DNA of 64,000 nt. It comes from Janthinobacterium fluminis. Lineage in GTDB: Bacteria > Pseudomonadota > Gammaproteobacteria > Burkholderiales > Burkholderiaceae_D. The translations under genes and the position numbers were made by a program. Shown one piece after another: positions 12,864 through 23,364 of this stretch (position 1 is the first letter of the stretch; every line of letters begins with the position of its first letter). The stretch lies in contig NZ_JAQQXR010000005.1 in NCBI RefSeq assembly GCF_028595325.1, forward strand, positions 124,001 through 188,000, given 5' to 3'. Under the pieces are notes generated by a model, which had not been told where the DNA came from, did not search any database, and was given only the letters and a program-made list of their open reading frames with translations.

Positions 12864-14668
12864 TGACGACGCAATCGGTTTTGTTGTTGCTGGCTTTCCT
12901 GGCGGTGTTGCTGGCGCTGGCTTATCCGCTCGGCCTGTTTATGGCGAAGGTCGCCGGCGAGGCCCCCGTCCGCGGCCTGGGCTGGCTGCAAAAGTGCGAG
13001 GACGCGCTGTACCGCCTGGCCGGCATTGCCGCCGATAAGGCGATGGGCTGGAAGACGTATGCGATCGCGCTGATCGTCTTTAATGCGCTCGGCGCTGTCT
13101 TTGTTTATGGCCTGCAGCGCCTGCAGGGCGTGCTGCCGCTGAATCCGCAGGGCCTGGGCGCCGTCAGCCCCGATTCCTCGTTCAATACGGCGGTCAGTTT
13201 TGTCGCCAATACGAATTGGCAGGGCTACGGCGGCGAGCAGACGATGAGTTATCTGACGCAGATGCTGGGCATGGCTTGCCAGAATTTTTTCTCGGCCGCG
13301 ACCGGCATCGCCGTCATTTTCGCGCTGGTGCGGGGCTTTTCCGCGCGTTCGAGCAAGTCGATCGGCAATTTCTGGGTCGATGTGACGCGCTCGACCTTGT
13401 ATGTGCTGCTGCCGCTGTCGCTGGTGTTCGCCGTGGCCTTCAACAGCGAGGGCATGATCCAGAATTTCTCGGCCTATAAGGAGGTGGCCCTGTTGGACCA
13501 GGTCGCGTATTCGGCGCCGAAGGCCGGCGCCGACGGCCAGCCCGTGCTCGACGCGGCCGGCCAGCCGGTGATGGAGGCCCTGGTGGCGAAGACGCAGACC
13601 ATCGCCATGGGGCCGGTGGCGTCGCAGGAGGCGATCAAGCTGCTCGGCACGAACGGCGGCGGCTTCTTCAATGCGAACTCCGCGCATCCGTTCGAGAGTC
13701 CCAGCGCGCTGTCGAATTTCCTGCAGGTGCTGGCGATCTTCCTGATTCCGGCCGGGCTGTGCTTCACCTTCGGCCGCATGGTCGGCGATATGCGCCAGGG
13801 CTGGGCCGTGATCGCGGCGATGACCCTGCTGTTCGCCGCGCTGACGGTGGCGGTGATGGGCGCCGAGCAGGCCGCGCATCCGGCCTTGCAGGCGCTCGGC
13901 GTCGACCAGGGCGCCAGCGCGCTGCAGGCCGGCGGCAATATGGAGGGCAAGGAGACGCGCTTCGGCATCAGCGGCTCGACCCTGTTCGCGGCCGTCACGA
14001 CGGCGGCTTCCTGCGGCGCCGTGAATTCGATGCACGATTCGTATATGCCCCTGGGCGGCATGGTGCCGCTGCTGCTGATGCAGTTCGGCGAGGTGATTTT
14101 CGGCGGCGTCGGCACCGGCTTGTACGGCATGCTGATGTTCGCGATCCTGGCGGTGTTCATCGCCGGCCTGATGATAGGCCGCACTCCCGAGTACCTGGGC
14201 AAGAAGATCCAGGCCTATGAGATGAAGATGACCTCGCTGGCCATCCTGGTGACGCCGGCCCTGGTGCTGACCGGCACCGCCATCGCCGTCATGGTCGATC
14301 CCGGCAAGGCCGGCGTCCTCAACCCCGGCGCGCACGGCTTCTCGGAGGTGCTGTATGCCTTCACCTCGGCCGCCAACAACAACGGCAGCGCCTTCGCCGG
14401 CCTGTCCGCCAACACGCCTTTCTACAACGTGATGCTGGCCATCGCGATGTGGTTCGGCCGCTTCGGCGTGATCGTGCCGGTGCTGGCCGTGGCCGGTTCG
14501 CTGGCCGCCAAGCAGCGCCTGCAGGCGAACGCCGGCACCATGCCGACCCACGGCCCGATGTTCATCGCGCTGCTGGTCGGGATCGTGGTCCTGGTCGGCG
14601 TGCTGAACTACGTGCCGGCGCTGGCGCTCGGCCCGCTCATCGAACACCTGCAACTTTTCACACAATAA
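12863..14668 (+). CDS. kdpA: K+-transporting ATPase subunit A
   Basis: 601 aa, the usual length. KdpA is the channel-like K+-translocating subunit, related to the SKT/Trk superfamily, with about ten membrane segments. Selectivity-filter-type loops can be seen: [14 protein letters not shown] (about 112-125), [17 protein letters not shown] (about 262-278), [11 protein letters not shown] and [13 protein letters not shown]. The start is fixed by the one-base overlap with kdpF; a longer open frame upstream covers kdpF in another frame and is not used. It is followed 10 bases later by kdpB. Confidence 0.97.
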   Translation: MTTQSVLLLLAFLAVLLALAYPLGLFMAKVAGEAPVRGLGWLQKCEDALYRLAGIAADKAMGWKTYAIALIVFNALGAVFVYGLQRLQGVLPLNPQGLGAVSPDSSFNTAVSFVANTNWQGYGGEQTMSYLTQMLGMACQNFFSAATGIAVIFALVRGFSARSSKSIGNFWVDVTRSTLYVLLPLSLVFAVAFNSEGMIQNFSAYKEVALLDQVAYSAPKAGADGQPVLDAAGQPVMEALVAKTQTIAMGPVASQEAIKLLGTNGGGFFNANSAHPFESPSALSNFLQVLAIFLIPAGLCFTFGRMVGDMRQGWAVIAAMTLLFAALTVAVMGAEQAAHPALQALGVDQGASALQAGGNMEGKETRFGISGSTLFAAVTTAASCGAVNSMHDSYMPLGGMVPLLLMQFGEVIFGGVGTGLYGMLMFAILAVFIAGLMIGRTPEYLGKKIQAYEMKMTSLAILVTPALVLTGTAIAVMVDPGKAGVLNPGAHGFSEVLYAFTSAANNNGSAFAGLSANTPFYNVMLAIAMWFGRFGVIVPVLAVAGSLAAKQRLQANAGTMPTHGPMFIALLVGIVVLVGVLNYVPALALGPLIEHLQLFTQ

Positions 14669-14678
14669 GAGGCTAGAC

Positions 14679-16745
14679 ATGTCACGCACCAGCCTGACGC
14701 TTTTCGATTCCGCCCTGATCGGCCCCGCCGTTCTGGACGCGTTCAAGAAACTCCATCCGCGCACGCAGTGGCGCAGCCCCGTGATGTTCGTCGTCTATGT
14801 GGGCAGCATCATCACGACGCTGTTGTATATCCAGGCGCTGAACGGCGCCGCCGAGGCCCCGCCGGGCTTCATCCTGGCGACCACGGTGTGGTTGTGGTTC
14901 ACGGTGCTGTTCGCCAATTTCGCCGAGGCGCTGGCCGAGGGCCGCAGCAAGGCGCAGGCGGCTTCGCTGCGGGCGCTGAAGAAGACCGTGATGGCGAAGA
15001 AGATGACGACGCCGAAGTACGGCACCACCTGGCTGCCGACGCCGGCCACCGATCTGCGCAAGGGCATGACGGTGCTGGTCGAGGCGGGCGACGTGATCCC
15101 CGCCGACGGCGAGGTGGTCGGCGGCGTCGCCTCGGTCGACGAGAGCGCCATCACCGGCGAGTCGGCGCCCGTGATCCGCGAGTCCGGCGGCGATTTCTCG
15201 GCCGTCACCGGCGGCACCCGCGTGCTGTCGGATTGGCTGATGGTGCGCGTCTCGGTGAATCCCGGCGAGGCTTTCATCGACCGCATGATCGCGATGGTCG
15301 AGGGCGCCAAGCGGCAGAAGACGCCGAACGAGATCGCCCTGACGATCCTGCTGGTGGCGCTGACGATCGTGTTCCTGGTCGTCACCGTGACGCTGCTGCC
15401 GTATTCGCTGTTCGCCGTCGAGGCGGCCAAGTCCGGCACGCCGGTCACCATCACGGTGCTGATCGCGCTGCTGGTGTGCCTGATTCCGACCACCATAGGC
15501 GGCCTGCTGTCGGCCATCGGCGTGGCCGGCATGAGCCGCATGATGCAGGCGAACGTGATCGCCACCTCGGGCCGCGCCGTCGAGGCGGCCGGCGACGTCG
15601 ACGTGCTGATGCTCGACAAGACCGGCACGATCACGCTGGGCAACCGCCAGGCGTCGGCCTTCGTCGCCGCGCCCGGCGTCACCGAGCAGCAGCTGGCCGA
15701 CGCCGCGCAACTGGCTTCGCTGGCCGACGAGACGCCGGAGGGCCGCAGCATCGTCGTGCTGGCCAAGCAGCGCTTCAACATCCGCGAACGCGAGATGGCG
15801 ACCTTGAACGCGACCTTCGTGCCGTTCACGGCGCAGACGCGGATGAGCGGCGTGGACGTCGCCGGCCGCGAGGTGCGCAAGGGCGCCGCCGATTCGGTGC
15901 GCAAATATGTCGAGGCGCTGGGCCGGCCTTACCCCGACGAGGTGGCGCGCGCCGTCGACGACATCGCCCGCTGCGGCAGCACGCCGCTGGTGGTGGTCGA
16001 CGACGGCCGCGTGATGGGCGCGGTCGAGCTGAAGGACATCGTCAAGGGCGGCATCAAGGAGCGTTTCGCCGAGCTGCGCCGGATGGGCATCAAGACGGTG
16101 ATGATCACCGGCGACAACAAGCTGACGGCCGCCGCCATCGCCGCCGAGGCCGGCGTCGACGATTTCCTGGCCGAGGCGACGCCGGAGGACAAGTTGAAGC
16201 TGATCCGCAGCTACCAGTCGGAAGGCCGGCTGGTGGCGATGACGGGCGACGGCACCAACGACGCGCCGGCGCTGGCCCAGGCCGACGTCGCCGTGGCGAT
16301 GAATTCCGGCACCCAGGCGGCGAAGGAGGCCGGCAATATGGTCGACCTCGACTCCAACCCGACCAAGCTGCTGGAGATCGTCGAGATCGGCAAGCAGATG
16401 CTGATGACGCGCGGCTCGCTGACGACGTTCTCGATCGCCAACGACATCGCCAAGTACTTCGCGATCATTCCGGCCGCCTTCGTCGGCACCTATCCGCAGT
16501 TGAAGGCGCTCGACGTGATGCATCTGGCCAGCCCGGCGTCGGCCATCATGTCGGCGGTGATCTTCAACGCGCTGATCATCGTCGTGCTGATCCCGCTGGC
16601 GCTGAAGGGCGTGCAGTACCGGGCCATCGGCGCGGCCATGCTGTTGCGCCGCAACCTGCTGATCTACGGCGTCGGCGGCATCGTCCTGCCGTTCATCGGC
16701 ATCAAGCTGATCGACATGGTTTTATCCGCTTTCAATTTAGTCTAA
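14679..16745 (+). CDS. kdpB: K+-transporting P-type ATPase subunit B
   Basis: 688 aa. This is the catalytic subunit, coupling ATP hydrolysis to K+ import through KdpA. The phosphorylated Asp is Asp313 in DKTGTIT. Also visible are TGESAPV in the actuator domain (where the Ser is the site of inhibitory phosphorylation in E. coli KdpB), the nucleotide-binding segment GRSIVVLAK, and the hinge motif [21 protein letters not shown]. About seven membrane helices. A ribosome-binding site (AAGAGG) precedes the ATG. kdpC follows after 10 bases. Confidence 0.97.
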   Translation: MSRTSLTLFDSALIGPAVLDAFKKLHPRTQWRSPVMFVVYVGSIITTLLYIQALNGAAEAPPGFILATTVWLWFTVLFANFAEALAEGRSKAQAASLRALKKTVMAKKMTTPKYGTTWLPTPATDLRKGMTVLVEAGDVIPADGEVVGGVASVDESAITGESAPVIRESGGDFSAVTGGTRVLSDWLMVRVSVNPGEAFIDRMIAMVEGAKRQKTPNEIALTILLVALTIVFLVVTVTLLPYSLFAVEAAKSGTPVTITVLIALLVCLIPTTIGGLLSAIGVAGMSRMMQANVIATSGRAVEAAGDVDVLMLDKTGTITLGNRQASAFVAAPGVTEQQLADAAQLASLADETPEGRSIVVLAKQRFNIREREMATLNATFVPFTAQTRMSGVDVAGREVRKGAADSVRKYVEALGRPYPDEVARAVDDIARCGSTPLVVVDDGRVMGAVELKDIVKGGIKERFAELRRMGIKTVMITGDNKLTAAAIAAEAGVDDFLAEATPEDKLKLIRSYQSEGRLVAMTGDGTNDAPALAQADVAVAMNSGTQAAKEAGNMVDLDSNPTKLLEIVEIGKQMLMTRGSLTTFSIANDIAKYFAIIPAAFVGTYPQLKALDVMHLASPASAIMSAVIFNALIIVVLIPLALKGVQYRAIGAAMLLRRNLLIYGVGGIVLPFIGIKLIDMVLSAFNLV

Positions 16746-16755
16746 AGGACACCTC

Positions 16756-17331
16756 ATGAGTTCCATCCTTCGCCCCGCCCTGGTGCTGTTCGCCTCGCTG
16801 ACCCTGGTGTGCGGCATCGTCTATCCCTACGCCGTGGCCGGCGTCGGCCAGCTCGCCTTCCCCGACGAATCGGCCGGCAGCATCGTCCAGGCCGGCGGCC
16901 GGGCCGTCGGCTCCAGCCTGATCGGCCAGTCCTTCACCTCGCCGCGGTACTTCTGGGGCCGGCCGTCGGCCACCGCGCCGATGGCCAACAACGGCGCCGG
17001 CTCGGGCGGCTCGAACCTGGGGCCGAGCAATCCGGCCCAGCTCGACGCCGTCAAGGGCCGCCTCGCGGCGCTGCGGGCGGCCGACCCCGGCAACATGGCG
17101 GCCGTGCCGGTCGACCTGGTGACGGCCTCGGGCAGCGGCCTGGACCCGGAGATCAGCGTGGCGGCGGCGCGCTACCAGGCCGGCCGCGTGGCGCGGGCGC
17201 GCGCGATGGCGCCCGCGCAGGTGGACGCGCTGCTGGCGCGCCACGTGCAGACGCCGTATTTCGGCATTTTCGGCGAGCCGCGCGTCAACGTGCTGGCGCT
17301 GAACATGGCGCTCGACGCCGCGCGCAAGTAA
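16756..17331 (+). CDS. kdpC: K+-transporting ATPase subunit C
   Basis: 191 aa. A single N-terminal membrane helix (about residues 7-29) is followed by a periplasmic domain with the family motifs [21 protein letters not shown]-type (residues 54-75), [11 protein letters not shown] (residues 84-94), [11 protein letters not shown], and the C-terminal [15 protein letters not shown]. KdpC is needed for assembly and K+ affinity of the complex. The ribosome-binding site AAAGGA lies just upstream. kdpD follows. Confidence 0.95.
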   Translation: MSSILRPALVLFASLTLVCGIVYPYAVAGVGQLAFPDESAGSIVQAGGRAVGSSLIGQSFTSPRYFWGRPSATAPMANNGAGSGGSNLGPSNPAQLDAVKGRLAALRAADPGNMAAVPVDLVTASGSGLDPEISVAAARYQAGRVARARAMAPAQVDALLARHVQTPYFGIFGEPRVNVLALNMALDAARK

Positions 17332-17410
17332 GATGTCAGCCAGTGGCGTAGCGGCGCGGCCAGCCGCGCCGCCACGCCCGCTTTCAACGCACCCGGACAA
17401 CAAGGCAAGC

Positions 17411-20149
17411 ATGCCCCCGAACGACAAGCAACGCCCCGACCCCGACGCCCTGCTGGCGCAAGTGCAGGCGCAGGAAAAAAAAGCGTCGCGCGGCAAGCTG
17501 CGCATCTATTTCGGCGCCTCCGCAGGCGTGGGCAAGACCTACGCGATGCTGGCGGCCGCCCGCAAATTGCAGGCGGACGGCCAGGCGCTGCTGGTCGGCG
17601 TGGTGGAAACCCACGGCCGCGCCGACACGCTGGCGCTGGCCGAGGGCTTGCCGCTGCTGGCGCGCAAGGCCATCGCCCACCGCGGCAAGACGCTGAGCGA
17701 GTTCGACCTCGACGAGGCGCTGCTGCGCCGTCCGCCGCTGATCCTGATGGACGAGCTGGCGCACTCCAACGCGCCCGGCTCGCGCCACCCGAAACGCTGG
17801 CAGGACGTCGAGGAGCTGCTGGAGGCGGGCATCGACGTGTTCACGACGGTCAATGTGCAGCACCTGGAGAGCCTCAACGACGTCGTCGGCGGCATCACCG
17901 GCGTGCGCGTGGCCGAAACCCTGCCCGACACCGTGTTCGACCGCGCCGACGAGGTGGTGCTGGTCGACATTCCCGCCGACGAGCTGCTCAAGCGCCTGAA
18001 GCTGGGCAAGGTCTACCAGCCGCAGCAGGCCGAGCGGGCGTCGCAGAATTTTTTCCGCAAGGGCAACCTGATCGCCCTGCGCGAGCTGGCGCTGCGCCGC
18101 ACGGCCGACCGCGTGCAGGACGACGTGCAAGCCTACCGCGTGGAAAAATCCATCAACCCGATCTGGAAGACGGGCGCGGCGCTGCTGGCCTGCGTCGGCC
18201 CGCGCCCCGGCAGCGAGCATGTGGTGCGCAGCACGGCGCGCCTGGCCAGCCAGCTCAACGCCGAGTGGCACGCCGTCTACATCGAAACGCCGCAACTGCA
18301 GCACCTGCCGGCGGCGCAGCGCGAGCGCATCCTGAAGACCCTGAAGCTGGCCCAGGACCTGGGCGCGCGCACGGCCGTTTTGTCGGGCAATGACATCGCC
18401 GCCGCTATCGTCGACTACGCCCGCGCCAACAACATCTCGAAACTGATCCTCGGGCGCGCCCACCGGAGCTGGCCGTGGCGCGCCGCGCCCGCCAGGCGCA
18501 TCGCGCAACTGGCGCCCGACGCCGACCTGATCCAGATCGGCCTGGCCGGCGGCCGCGCGGCGCCGGCGCCGCGCGGCGCCGAGCCGGACGGCGCCGACAC
18601 CGAGCGCCGCCCGGCGCGCCACTGGCGCTACGCGCTGGCGGCCGGCGCCAGCCTGCTGACGGCGGCCGCCAGCCTGCCTCTGCTGGCCTACCTGGACCTG
18701 GCCAACATCGCCATGCTGTTCCTGCTGACGGTGGTGCTGGTGGCCGTGCGCCTCGGGCGCGGCCCGGCGGCGCTGGCCAGCCTGGTCGGCGTGGCCGCCT
18801 TCGACTTCGGCTTCGTGCCGCCGCGCTTTTCCTTCGCCGTCGGCGACATCCAGTACCTGGTCACCTTCGGCGTGATGCTGGCCGTCGGCCTGATCACCGG
18901 CCACCTGACGGCCGACCTGCGCTTCCAGGCGCGGGTGGCCTCGCACCGCGAGGCGCGCGCCCGCGCGCTGTACGAATTCGCCCGCGACCTGTCCGGCGTG
19001 CTGCAGACCGAGCAGATCGTCGAGATCACCCGCAACTACATCCAGCGCGCCTTCCAGGCCCGCGCCACGCTGCTGGTGCCGGACGACGCCGGCCATCTGC
19101 ACCTGGCGCAGCCGGGCGCCGACGCCGCCGGCGGCGCGCCGGAGATCGACGCCGGCATCGCCCAGTGGGCCTTCGACCACGCCGAGGCGGCCGGCAGCGG
19201 CACCGACACGCTGCCGGCGTCGAACGTGTTCTACCTGCCGCTGATCGCGCCGATGCGCACGCGCGGCCTGCTGGCGCTGCTGCCCGAGAACCGCCGCTGG
19301 CTGCTGGTGCCGGAGCAGCGCCAGCACCTCGACACCTTCGCCGCGCTGGCCGCCATCGCGCTCGAGCGCGTGCATTACATCGACGTCGCCCAGGGCGCGC
19401 TGGTGCAGATGGAGTCGGAGCGGCTGCGCAACTCGCTGCTGGCGGCGCTGTCGCACGACCTGCGCACGCCGCTGACCTCGCTGGTGGGCCTGGCCGAGTC
19501 GCTGGCCATGTCGAAGCCGCCGCTGTCGGCGCCGCAGCTCGACATGGCCCGTTCGCTGCAGGGCGAGACGCTGCGCATGAGCGCCCTGGTCGCCAACCTG
19601 CTCGACATGGCGCGCATCGAAAGCGGCCAGGTGCGCCTGAACCTGCAATGGCAGGCGCTGGAAGAGGTGGTCGGCAGCGCGCTGCGCGCCAGCCGCCCGC
19701 AGCTGCTGGCCCACACCGTGCGCACGCGCCTGGCGGCCGGGCTGCCGCTGGTGCGCTTCGACGCCGTGCTGATCGAGCGCGTGCTGTGCAACCTGCTGGA
19801 GAACGCCGCCAAGTACACGCCGGCCGGCAGCACCATCACGGCGGCGGCGGAGCTCAGCGGCCAGTACCTGCAAGTGACCGTGTACGACAACGGCCCCGGC
19901 CTGCCGCCCGGCCGCGAGGAAGCCGTGTTTGAAAAATTCACCCGCGGCGAACGCGAGTCGGCCAAGCCGGGCGTCGGCCTGGGGCTGGCGATCTGCCGCG
20001 CCATCGTCGAGGCGCACGGCGGCAAGATCCGCGCCGGCCAGTCGCCGCAGCACGGCGCCGCCATCGTCTTCACGCTGCCGCTGGGCACGCCGCCGGCGAT
20101 GCCCGAACTCGACGACATCGAAGCACCCTTGAACGGACAAGCAATATGA
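17411..20149 (+). CDS. kdpD: Sensor histidine kinase KdpD
   Basis: 912 aa from the ATG at 17411; an in-frame ATG at 17333 would add 26 Ala/Pro-rich residues lacking KdpD character. Order: KdpD N-terminal ATP-binding domain with Walker A GASAGVGKT (about 35-43), a universal-stress-type domain (about 235-360), four closely spaced membrane helices (about 410-500), a GAF-like domain, HisKA with phospho-acceptor His682 in SHDLRTPL, and a HATPase with NLLENAAKY, DNGPGLP and GVGLGLAI. It senses low K+ or osmotic stress and phosphorylates KdpE. The stop overlaps the kdpE start (ATGA). The C-terminus ends with about 20 residues after the ATPase fold. Confidence 0.95.
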   Translation: MPPNDKQRPDPDALLAQVQAQEKKASRGKLRIYFGASAGVGKTYAMLAAARKLQADGQALLVGVVETHGRADTLALAEGLPLLARKAIAHRGKTLSEFDLDEALLRRPPLILMDELAHSNAPGSRHPKRWQDVEELLEAGIDVFTTVNVQHLESLNDVVGGITGVRVAETLPDTVFDRADEVVLVDIPADELLKRLKLGKVYQPQQAERASQNFFRKGNLIALRELALRRTADRVQDDVQAYRVEKSINPIWKTGAALLACVGPRPGSEHVVRSTARLASQLNAEWHAVYIETPQLQHLPAAQRERILKTLKLAQDLGARTAVLSGNDIAAAIVDYARANNISKLILGRAHRSWPWRAAPARRIAQLAPDADLIQIGLAGGRAAPAPRGAEPDGADTERRPARHWRYALAAGASLLTAAASLPLLAYLDLANIAMLFLLTVVLVAVRLGRGPAALASLVGVAAFDFGFVPPRFSFAVGDIQYLVTFGVMLAVGLITGHLTADLRFQARVASHREARARALYEFARDLSGVLQTEQIVEITRNYIQRAFQARATLLVPDDAGHLHLAQPGADAAGGAPEIDAGIAQWAFDHAEAAGSGTDTLPASNVFYLPLIAPMRTRGLLALLPENRRWLLVPEQRQHLDTFAALAAIALERVHYIDVAQGALVQMESERLRNSLLAALSHDLRTPLTSLVGLAESLAMSKPPLSAPQLDMARSLQGETLRMSALVANLLDMARIESGQVRLNLQWQALEEVVGSALRASRPQLLAHTVRTRLAAGLPLVRFDAVLIERVLCNLLENAAKYTPAGSTITAAAELSGQYLQVTVYDNGPGLPPGREEAVFEKFTRGERESAKPGVGLGLAICRAIVEAHGGKIRAGQSPQHGAAIVFTLPLGTPPAMPELDDIEAPLNGQAI

Positions 20150-20844
20150 ACGACACCCCCGCAACGGCCCTGCTGGTCGAAGACGAGCCGCAAATCCGCC
20201 GCTTCGTGCGCGCCGCGCTGGAAGAGGAGGGCTGGCAGATATTCGAGTCGGCCACCATGCAGCGCGGCCTGATCGACGCCGGCACCCGCCGCCCCGACCT
20301 GATCGTGCTCGACCTCGGCCTGCCCGACGGCGACGGCATCGACTTCATCGCCGACATCCGCAAATGGTCGAACGTGCCGATCATCGTGCTGTCGGCGCGC
20401 GTCGACGAGCAGGACAAGATCCGCGCCCTCGACGCCGGCGCCGACGACTACCTGAGCAAGCCCTTCGGCGTCGGCGAACTGCTGGCGCGGGTGCGCGCCA
20501 CCCTGCGGCGCCAGCGCCAGCCGGGCGCCGGCGCCGACGGCGCCGTGCAGTTCGGCGACGTCAAGGTCGACCTGCGGGCGCGCCTGGTCACCCGCGGCGG
20601 CCAGCTGGTGCACCTGACGCCGACGGAATTTCGCCTGCTGGCGGTGCTGGTGACGAACGCCGGGCGCGTCGTCACCAATCCGCAACTGCTGCGCGAAGTG
20701 TGGGGGCCGTCGCATTCCGAGAGCGGCCACTACCTGCGCATCTACATGGGGCACCTGCGCCAGAAGCTGGAGAACGACCCGACCCAGCCGGTCCACCTGC
20801 TGACCGAAACGGCGGTCGGCTACCGCCTGCTGCTGCCGCTATGA
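20146..20844 (+). CDS. kdpE: Response regulator KdpE
   Basis: 232 aa, OmpR/PhoB type. Receiver domain with acidic Glu-Asp-Glu near residues 11-13, phospho-acceptor Asp56 in VLDLGLPDGDG, and Lys in LSKPFGV (about residue 105). The C-terminal winged helix ends with GHYLRIYMGHLRQKLE and TETAVGYRL, typical of KdpE. It activates the kdp promoter when phosphorylated by KdpD; the putative site is at 12581-12610. The start overlaps the kdpD stop in ATGA. Confidence 0.96.
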   Translation: MNDTPATALLVEDEPQIRRFVRAALEEEGWQIFESATMQRGLIDAGTRRPDLIVLDLGLPDGDGIDFIADIRKWSNVPIIVLSARVDEQDKIRALDAGADDYLSKPFGVGELLARVRATLRRQRQPGAGADGAVQFGDVKVDLRARLVTRGGQLVHLTPTEFRLLAVLVTNAGRVVTNPQLLREVWGPSHSESGHYLRIYMGHLRQKLENDPTQPVHLLTETAVGYRLLLPL

Positions 20845-20990
20845 ACTAGCGCCATCCCGGCCTGAGCTTCCCTCGATATGCAAAGGCGCGTGCGCGCGCC
20901 GGGGGAGGGGCTTGCCCAAATATTTGCAGCGACGGGCCAGCTGCGCCATTCCGGCAAAGGCCCATTCCACTCACTACACAGAAGAACACC

Positions 20991-21737
20991 ATGAAAAAAT
21001 TGATCCTTGCAAGCGCCATTGCGGCAGCCCTCGCCGGCGGCCTGGTCCACGCGGAAGACAAAAAGCCCGACAACGAAGTGACGTTCAACGTCGCCGGCGT
21101 GTCCGACTACCGCTTCCGCGGCATCTCGCAAACCCGCCTGAAGCCGGCGCTGCAGGGCGGCGTCGACTACGTCAACAACCCCAGCGGTTTCTACGCCGGC
21201 GCCTGGGCGTCGACGATCAAATGGACCAAGGACGCGGGCGGCAGCGGCGACGTCGAAGTCGACCTGTACGGCGGCAAGCGCGGCGAGCTCGCCAAGGACC
21301 TTGCGTATGACCTTGGCGTGCTGGCCTATGTCTACGCCGGCAACGACCTCGATAAAGTCGGCCTGAAAAACGCCAACACCTTCGAACTTTACGGCCAGCT
21401 CGGCTACGGCCCCGCCTACATCAAGTATTCGCACGCGGTGACGAACCTGTTCGGCGCCGTCGACAGCAAAAACAGCGGCTACCTCGACATCGGCGCCAAC
21501 ATCGACCTGACGAACGGCTGGACTGGCAACCTGCACGTCGGCCACCAGAATGTCAGGCACGCTTCGGTGTCCAGCTACACCGACTGGAAGCTTGGCGTGA
21601 CCAAGGACTTCGGCGTGCTCACGGGCGCGCTGGCCGTGGTCGGCAGCAACGCCGACAAGAAGGCCTACGCCTCGCCGGTGAACGGCAAGTTCACGGGCAA
21701 GACGGCGCTGCTGCTGACGCTCAGCAAAACCTTCTAA
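20991..21737 (+). CDS. TorF-family putative porin
   Basis: 248 aa. A signal peptide is cut after about residue 21 (GLVHA-ED). The mature part matches the TorF/Gcw_chp family of small beta-barrels: VTFNVAGVSDYRFRGISQTRLKPALQGGVDY near the N-terminus is the family signature, and the protein ends TLSKTF with a terminal Phe. These are predicted outer-membrane channels of unclear substrate. A GC-rich hairpin follows the stop. The gene lies 146 bases beyond kdpE, too far to be tightly coupled, with its own AGAAGAACACC-ATG start region. Confidence 0.88.
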   Translation: MKKLILASAIAAALAGGLVHAEDKKPDNEVTFNVAGVSDYRFRGISQTRLKPALQGGVDYVNNPSGFYAGAWASTIKWTKDAGGSGDVEVDLYGGKRGELAKDLAYDLGVLAYVYAGNDLDKVGLKNANTFELYGQLGYGPAYIKYSHAVTNLFGAVDSKNSGYLDIGANIDLTNGWTGNLHVGHQNVRHASVSSYTDWKLGVTKDFGVLTGALAVVGSNADKKAYASPVNGKFTGKTALLLTLSKTF

Positions 21738-21754
21738 GGGACTGGAAATGGAGC

Positions 21755-21788
21755 GGGGCGGGCGCCATGCGGCGCCCGCCCCGTTTCG
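21755..21788. terminator. Terminator-like hairpin between convergent genes
   Basis: Perfect 13-base arms (21755-21767 and 21772-21784) around ATGC, followed by only three T. It lies 17 bases after the porin stop and 22 bases before the end of the minus-strand ParA-like gene, so it could end both transcripts. Confidence 0.65.
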
Positions 21789-21809
21789 ACGTGCCGGCGG
21801 GCGGCGCCC

Positions 21810-22316
21810 CTACTGGAACACCGCGCCGTACAGCCCTTCTATATCGGTCACCGAGGCGGCCGGAATCTGCGCCGCGAAAACGTCGGCGCGCGCGCGCTCG
21901 GCCGGCTCGCAGACCAGCAGCACGCGCAGGCCGGGATTGAACATGCGCGCCTTGCCGATGCGCCGCACCAGCAGCTCCCGCGCGGCGGCGTCGCCGTGCT
22001 GCGCGTCGAAGGGCACGATGACGACGCGCGCAGCGATCAGGGCCGCGCGGCTGCCCATCGAATCGCGGCCCTCGCTGTCGATGACGATGTCGTGGTAGCA
22101 GTTGACCAGGTGCTCCAACTCCGGCTGCAGCCCCTTCGCGCTGATGGCGCGCGCCACCAGCCTGGGCCGGGCGGCGCAGCACGCCAGCGCGCCGCGGCGC
22201 GGATCGGCGTCGAGCAGCAGCACCTTGCGCCCGGCCAGCGCGCGCGCCGCCGCCAGCCGGCCGGCCAGGACGGACTTGCCGGCGCCGCCGCTGGCGTCAG
22301 TTACGGTGATGATCAT
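21810..22316 (-). CDS. Small ParA/MinD-like P-loop ATPase
   Basis: 168 aa, short for the family (200-270). The N-terminus carries a deviant Walker A, ASGGAGKSVLAGRL (residues 8-21; usually KGGxGKT), then VLLLDADPRRG (Walker A-prime region) and HDIVIDSEG (Walker B). ParA-type proteins position DNA or protein complexes; no ParB or parS is seen beside it. Its start lies inside the 3' end of the DapA-type gene (20-base overlap), making it the third gene of a minus-strand operon. The small size and the companions argue against plasmid or chromosome partition; a regulatory or scaffold role is conjecture. Confidence 0.75.
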   Translation of the reverse strand: MIITVTDASGGAGKSVLAGRLAAARALAGRKVLLLDADPRRGALACCAARPRLVARAISAKGLQPELEHLVNCYHDIVIDSEGRDSMGSRAALIAARVVIVPFDAQHGDAAARELLVRRIGKARMFNPGLRVLLVCEPAERARADVFAAQIPAASVTDIEGLYGAVFQ

Positions 22317-23364
22317 CGTGGCGTCCCGCCGGGATGACGGAGGATGACGACACCAGCTGCATCAGCCAGCCCTGGCGGCCGGCGCGGGCCGTGGGGCAGG
22401 CGCCGGCCGCCGGCCACTGCGGCAGCGCCATCAACTGCTCCAGCGCGGCGGACAGCCGGGCCTTGCCGGCGGCGGACATCGGCGTCATCGGCAGGCGCAG
22501 CTCGTCGCGTATCCTGCCCTGCATGGCCAGCGCGGCCTTGATCGGGCCGGGGTTGGGCTCGGCGAACAGCAGCCGTATCATCGGCAGCAGCGCCTTGAAC
22601 AACTGCTGCGCGGCGTGCAACTGGCCGCTCTTGACCAGGTCGAACAACTGCACATACAGGTCGGGGCGGATCTGCGCGGCGGCCGAGATGGCGCCGTGGC
22701 CGCCCGCGCACAGCGTGGCCAGCAATAGCGCGTCGTCGCCGCCGAGCACATCGAGGCGCGTCGTCAGCAGCAGCTCGGTGAGCTGCTGCATATCGCCGCC
22801 GGCCTCCTTGATGGCGACGAAGCGCGTGTCCTGGCTCAGCTCCGCCACGGTGGCGGGCGCGATGTTGATGCCGGTGCGGGCCGGCACGTTGTAGAGGATG
22901 ATCGAATGGTCGGTCGCTGCCGACATGGCCTGGAAATGGCGCAGGATGCCCAGTTGCGAGGGGCGCACATAGGCGGGCGCGGAAATGAGCAGGCCCGCCA
23001 GCGGATGGTCGTTGAAGCGCTGCGCGCGCGCGGCGACGGCGCGCGTGTCGCTGCCGCCGACGCCCATGACGACGGGGAAGTGCGGGCCGACGGCGTCGAG
23101 CACCTCGGCCAGCAGCATCGTCTGTTCGGCTTCGCTCAGCATGGCCGCCTCGCCGGTGGTGCCGCAGACGACGAGGCCGTGGATGCCGCTGGCGGCCAGC
23201 GCCGTCGCCAGCGCGCGGGCGGCGGCGTAATCGACCTCGCCGTCGCGGAAGGGCGTGACCATCGGCACCCAGATACCCTGGAAATGGGCGGTGATGCGGC
23301 TCGACGACATGGCGTTGTCGCAGGGGACGGGCGCGGCGGAGGCGTTGTGGCTGGCGTTGCTCAT
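22297..23364 (-). CDS. DapA-type synthase/lyase (4-hydroxy-tetrahydrodipicolinate synthase family)
   Basis: 355 aa from the ATG at 23364, which overlaps the preceding stop (ATGA); DapA is usually about 292. All core residues are visible: GTTGEA, Tyr158 in ILYNVPARTG, Lys186 in AIKEAGGD (Schiff base), and the single Tyr of PAYVRPSQ. Relative to E. coli DapA there is an N-terminal extension of about 25 residues and a C-terminal extension of about 35. DapA condenses pyruvate with aspartate semialdehyde in lysine and peptidoglycan synthesis; other family members are N-acetylneuraminate or keto-acid lyases. The motif set favours DapA, but the unusual operon and tails leave a paralogue possible, so no symbol is given. 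Confidence 0.8.
   Translation of the reverse strand: MSNASHNASAAPVPCDNAMSSSRITAHFQGIWVPMVTPFRDGEVDYAAARALATALAASGIHGLVVCGTTGEAAMLSEAEQTMLLAEVLDAVGPHFPVVMGVGGSDTRAVAARAQRFNDHPLAGLLISAPAYVRPSQLGILRHFQAMSAATDHSIILYNVPARTGINIAPATVAELSQDTRFVAIKEAGGDMQQLTELLLTTRLDVLGGDDALLLATLCAGGHGAISAAAQIRPDLYVQLFDLVKSGQLHAAQQLFKALLPMIRLLFAEPNPGPIKAALAMQGRIRDELRLPMTPMSAAGKARLSAALEQLMALPQWPAAGACPTARAGRQGWLMQLVSSSSVIPAGRHDDHHRN

Noticed and set aside
17333-17410. Longer KdpD start
   Set aside because: The extra 26 residues are Ala/Pro-rich without family similarity; the ATG at 17411 fits the usual KdpD N-terminus.
17384-20164. 926-codon minus-strand open frame opposite kdpD
   Set aside because: Same antisense effect. 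KdpD on the plus strand has all domains, motifs and operon context.
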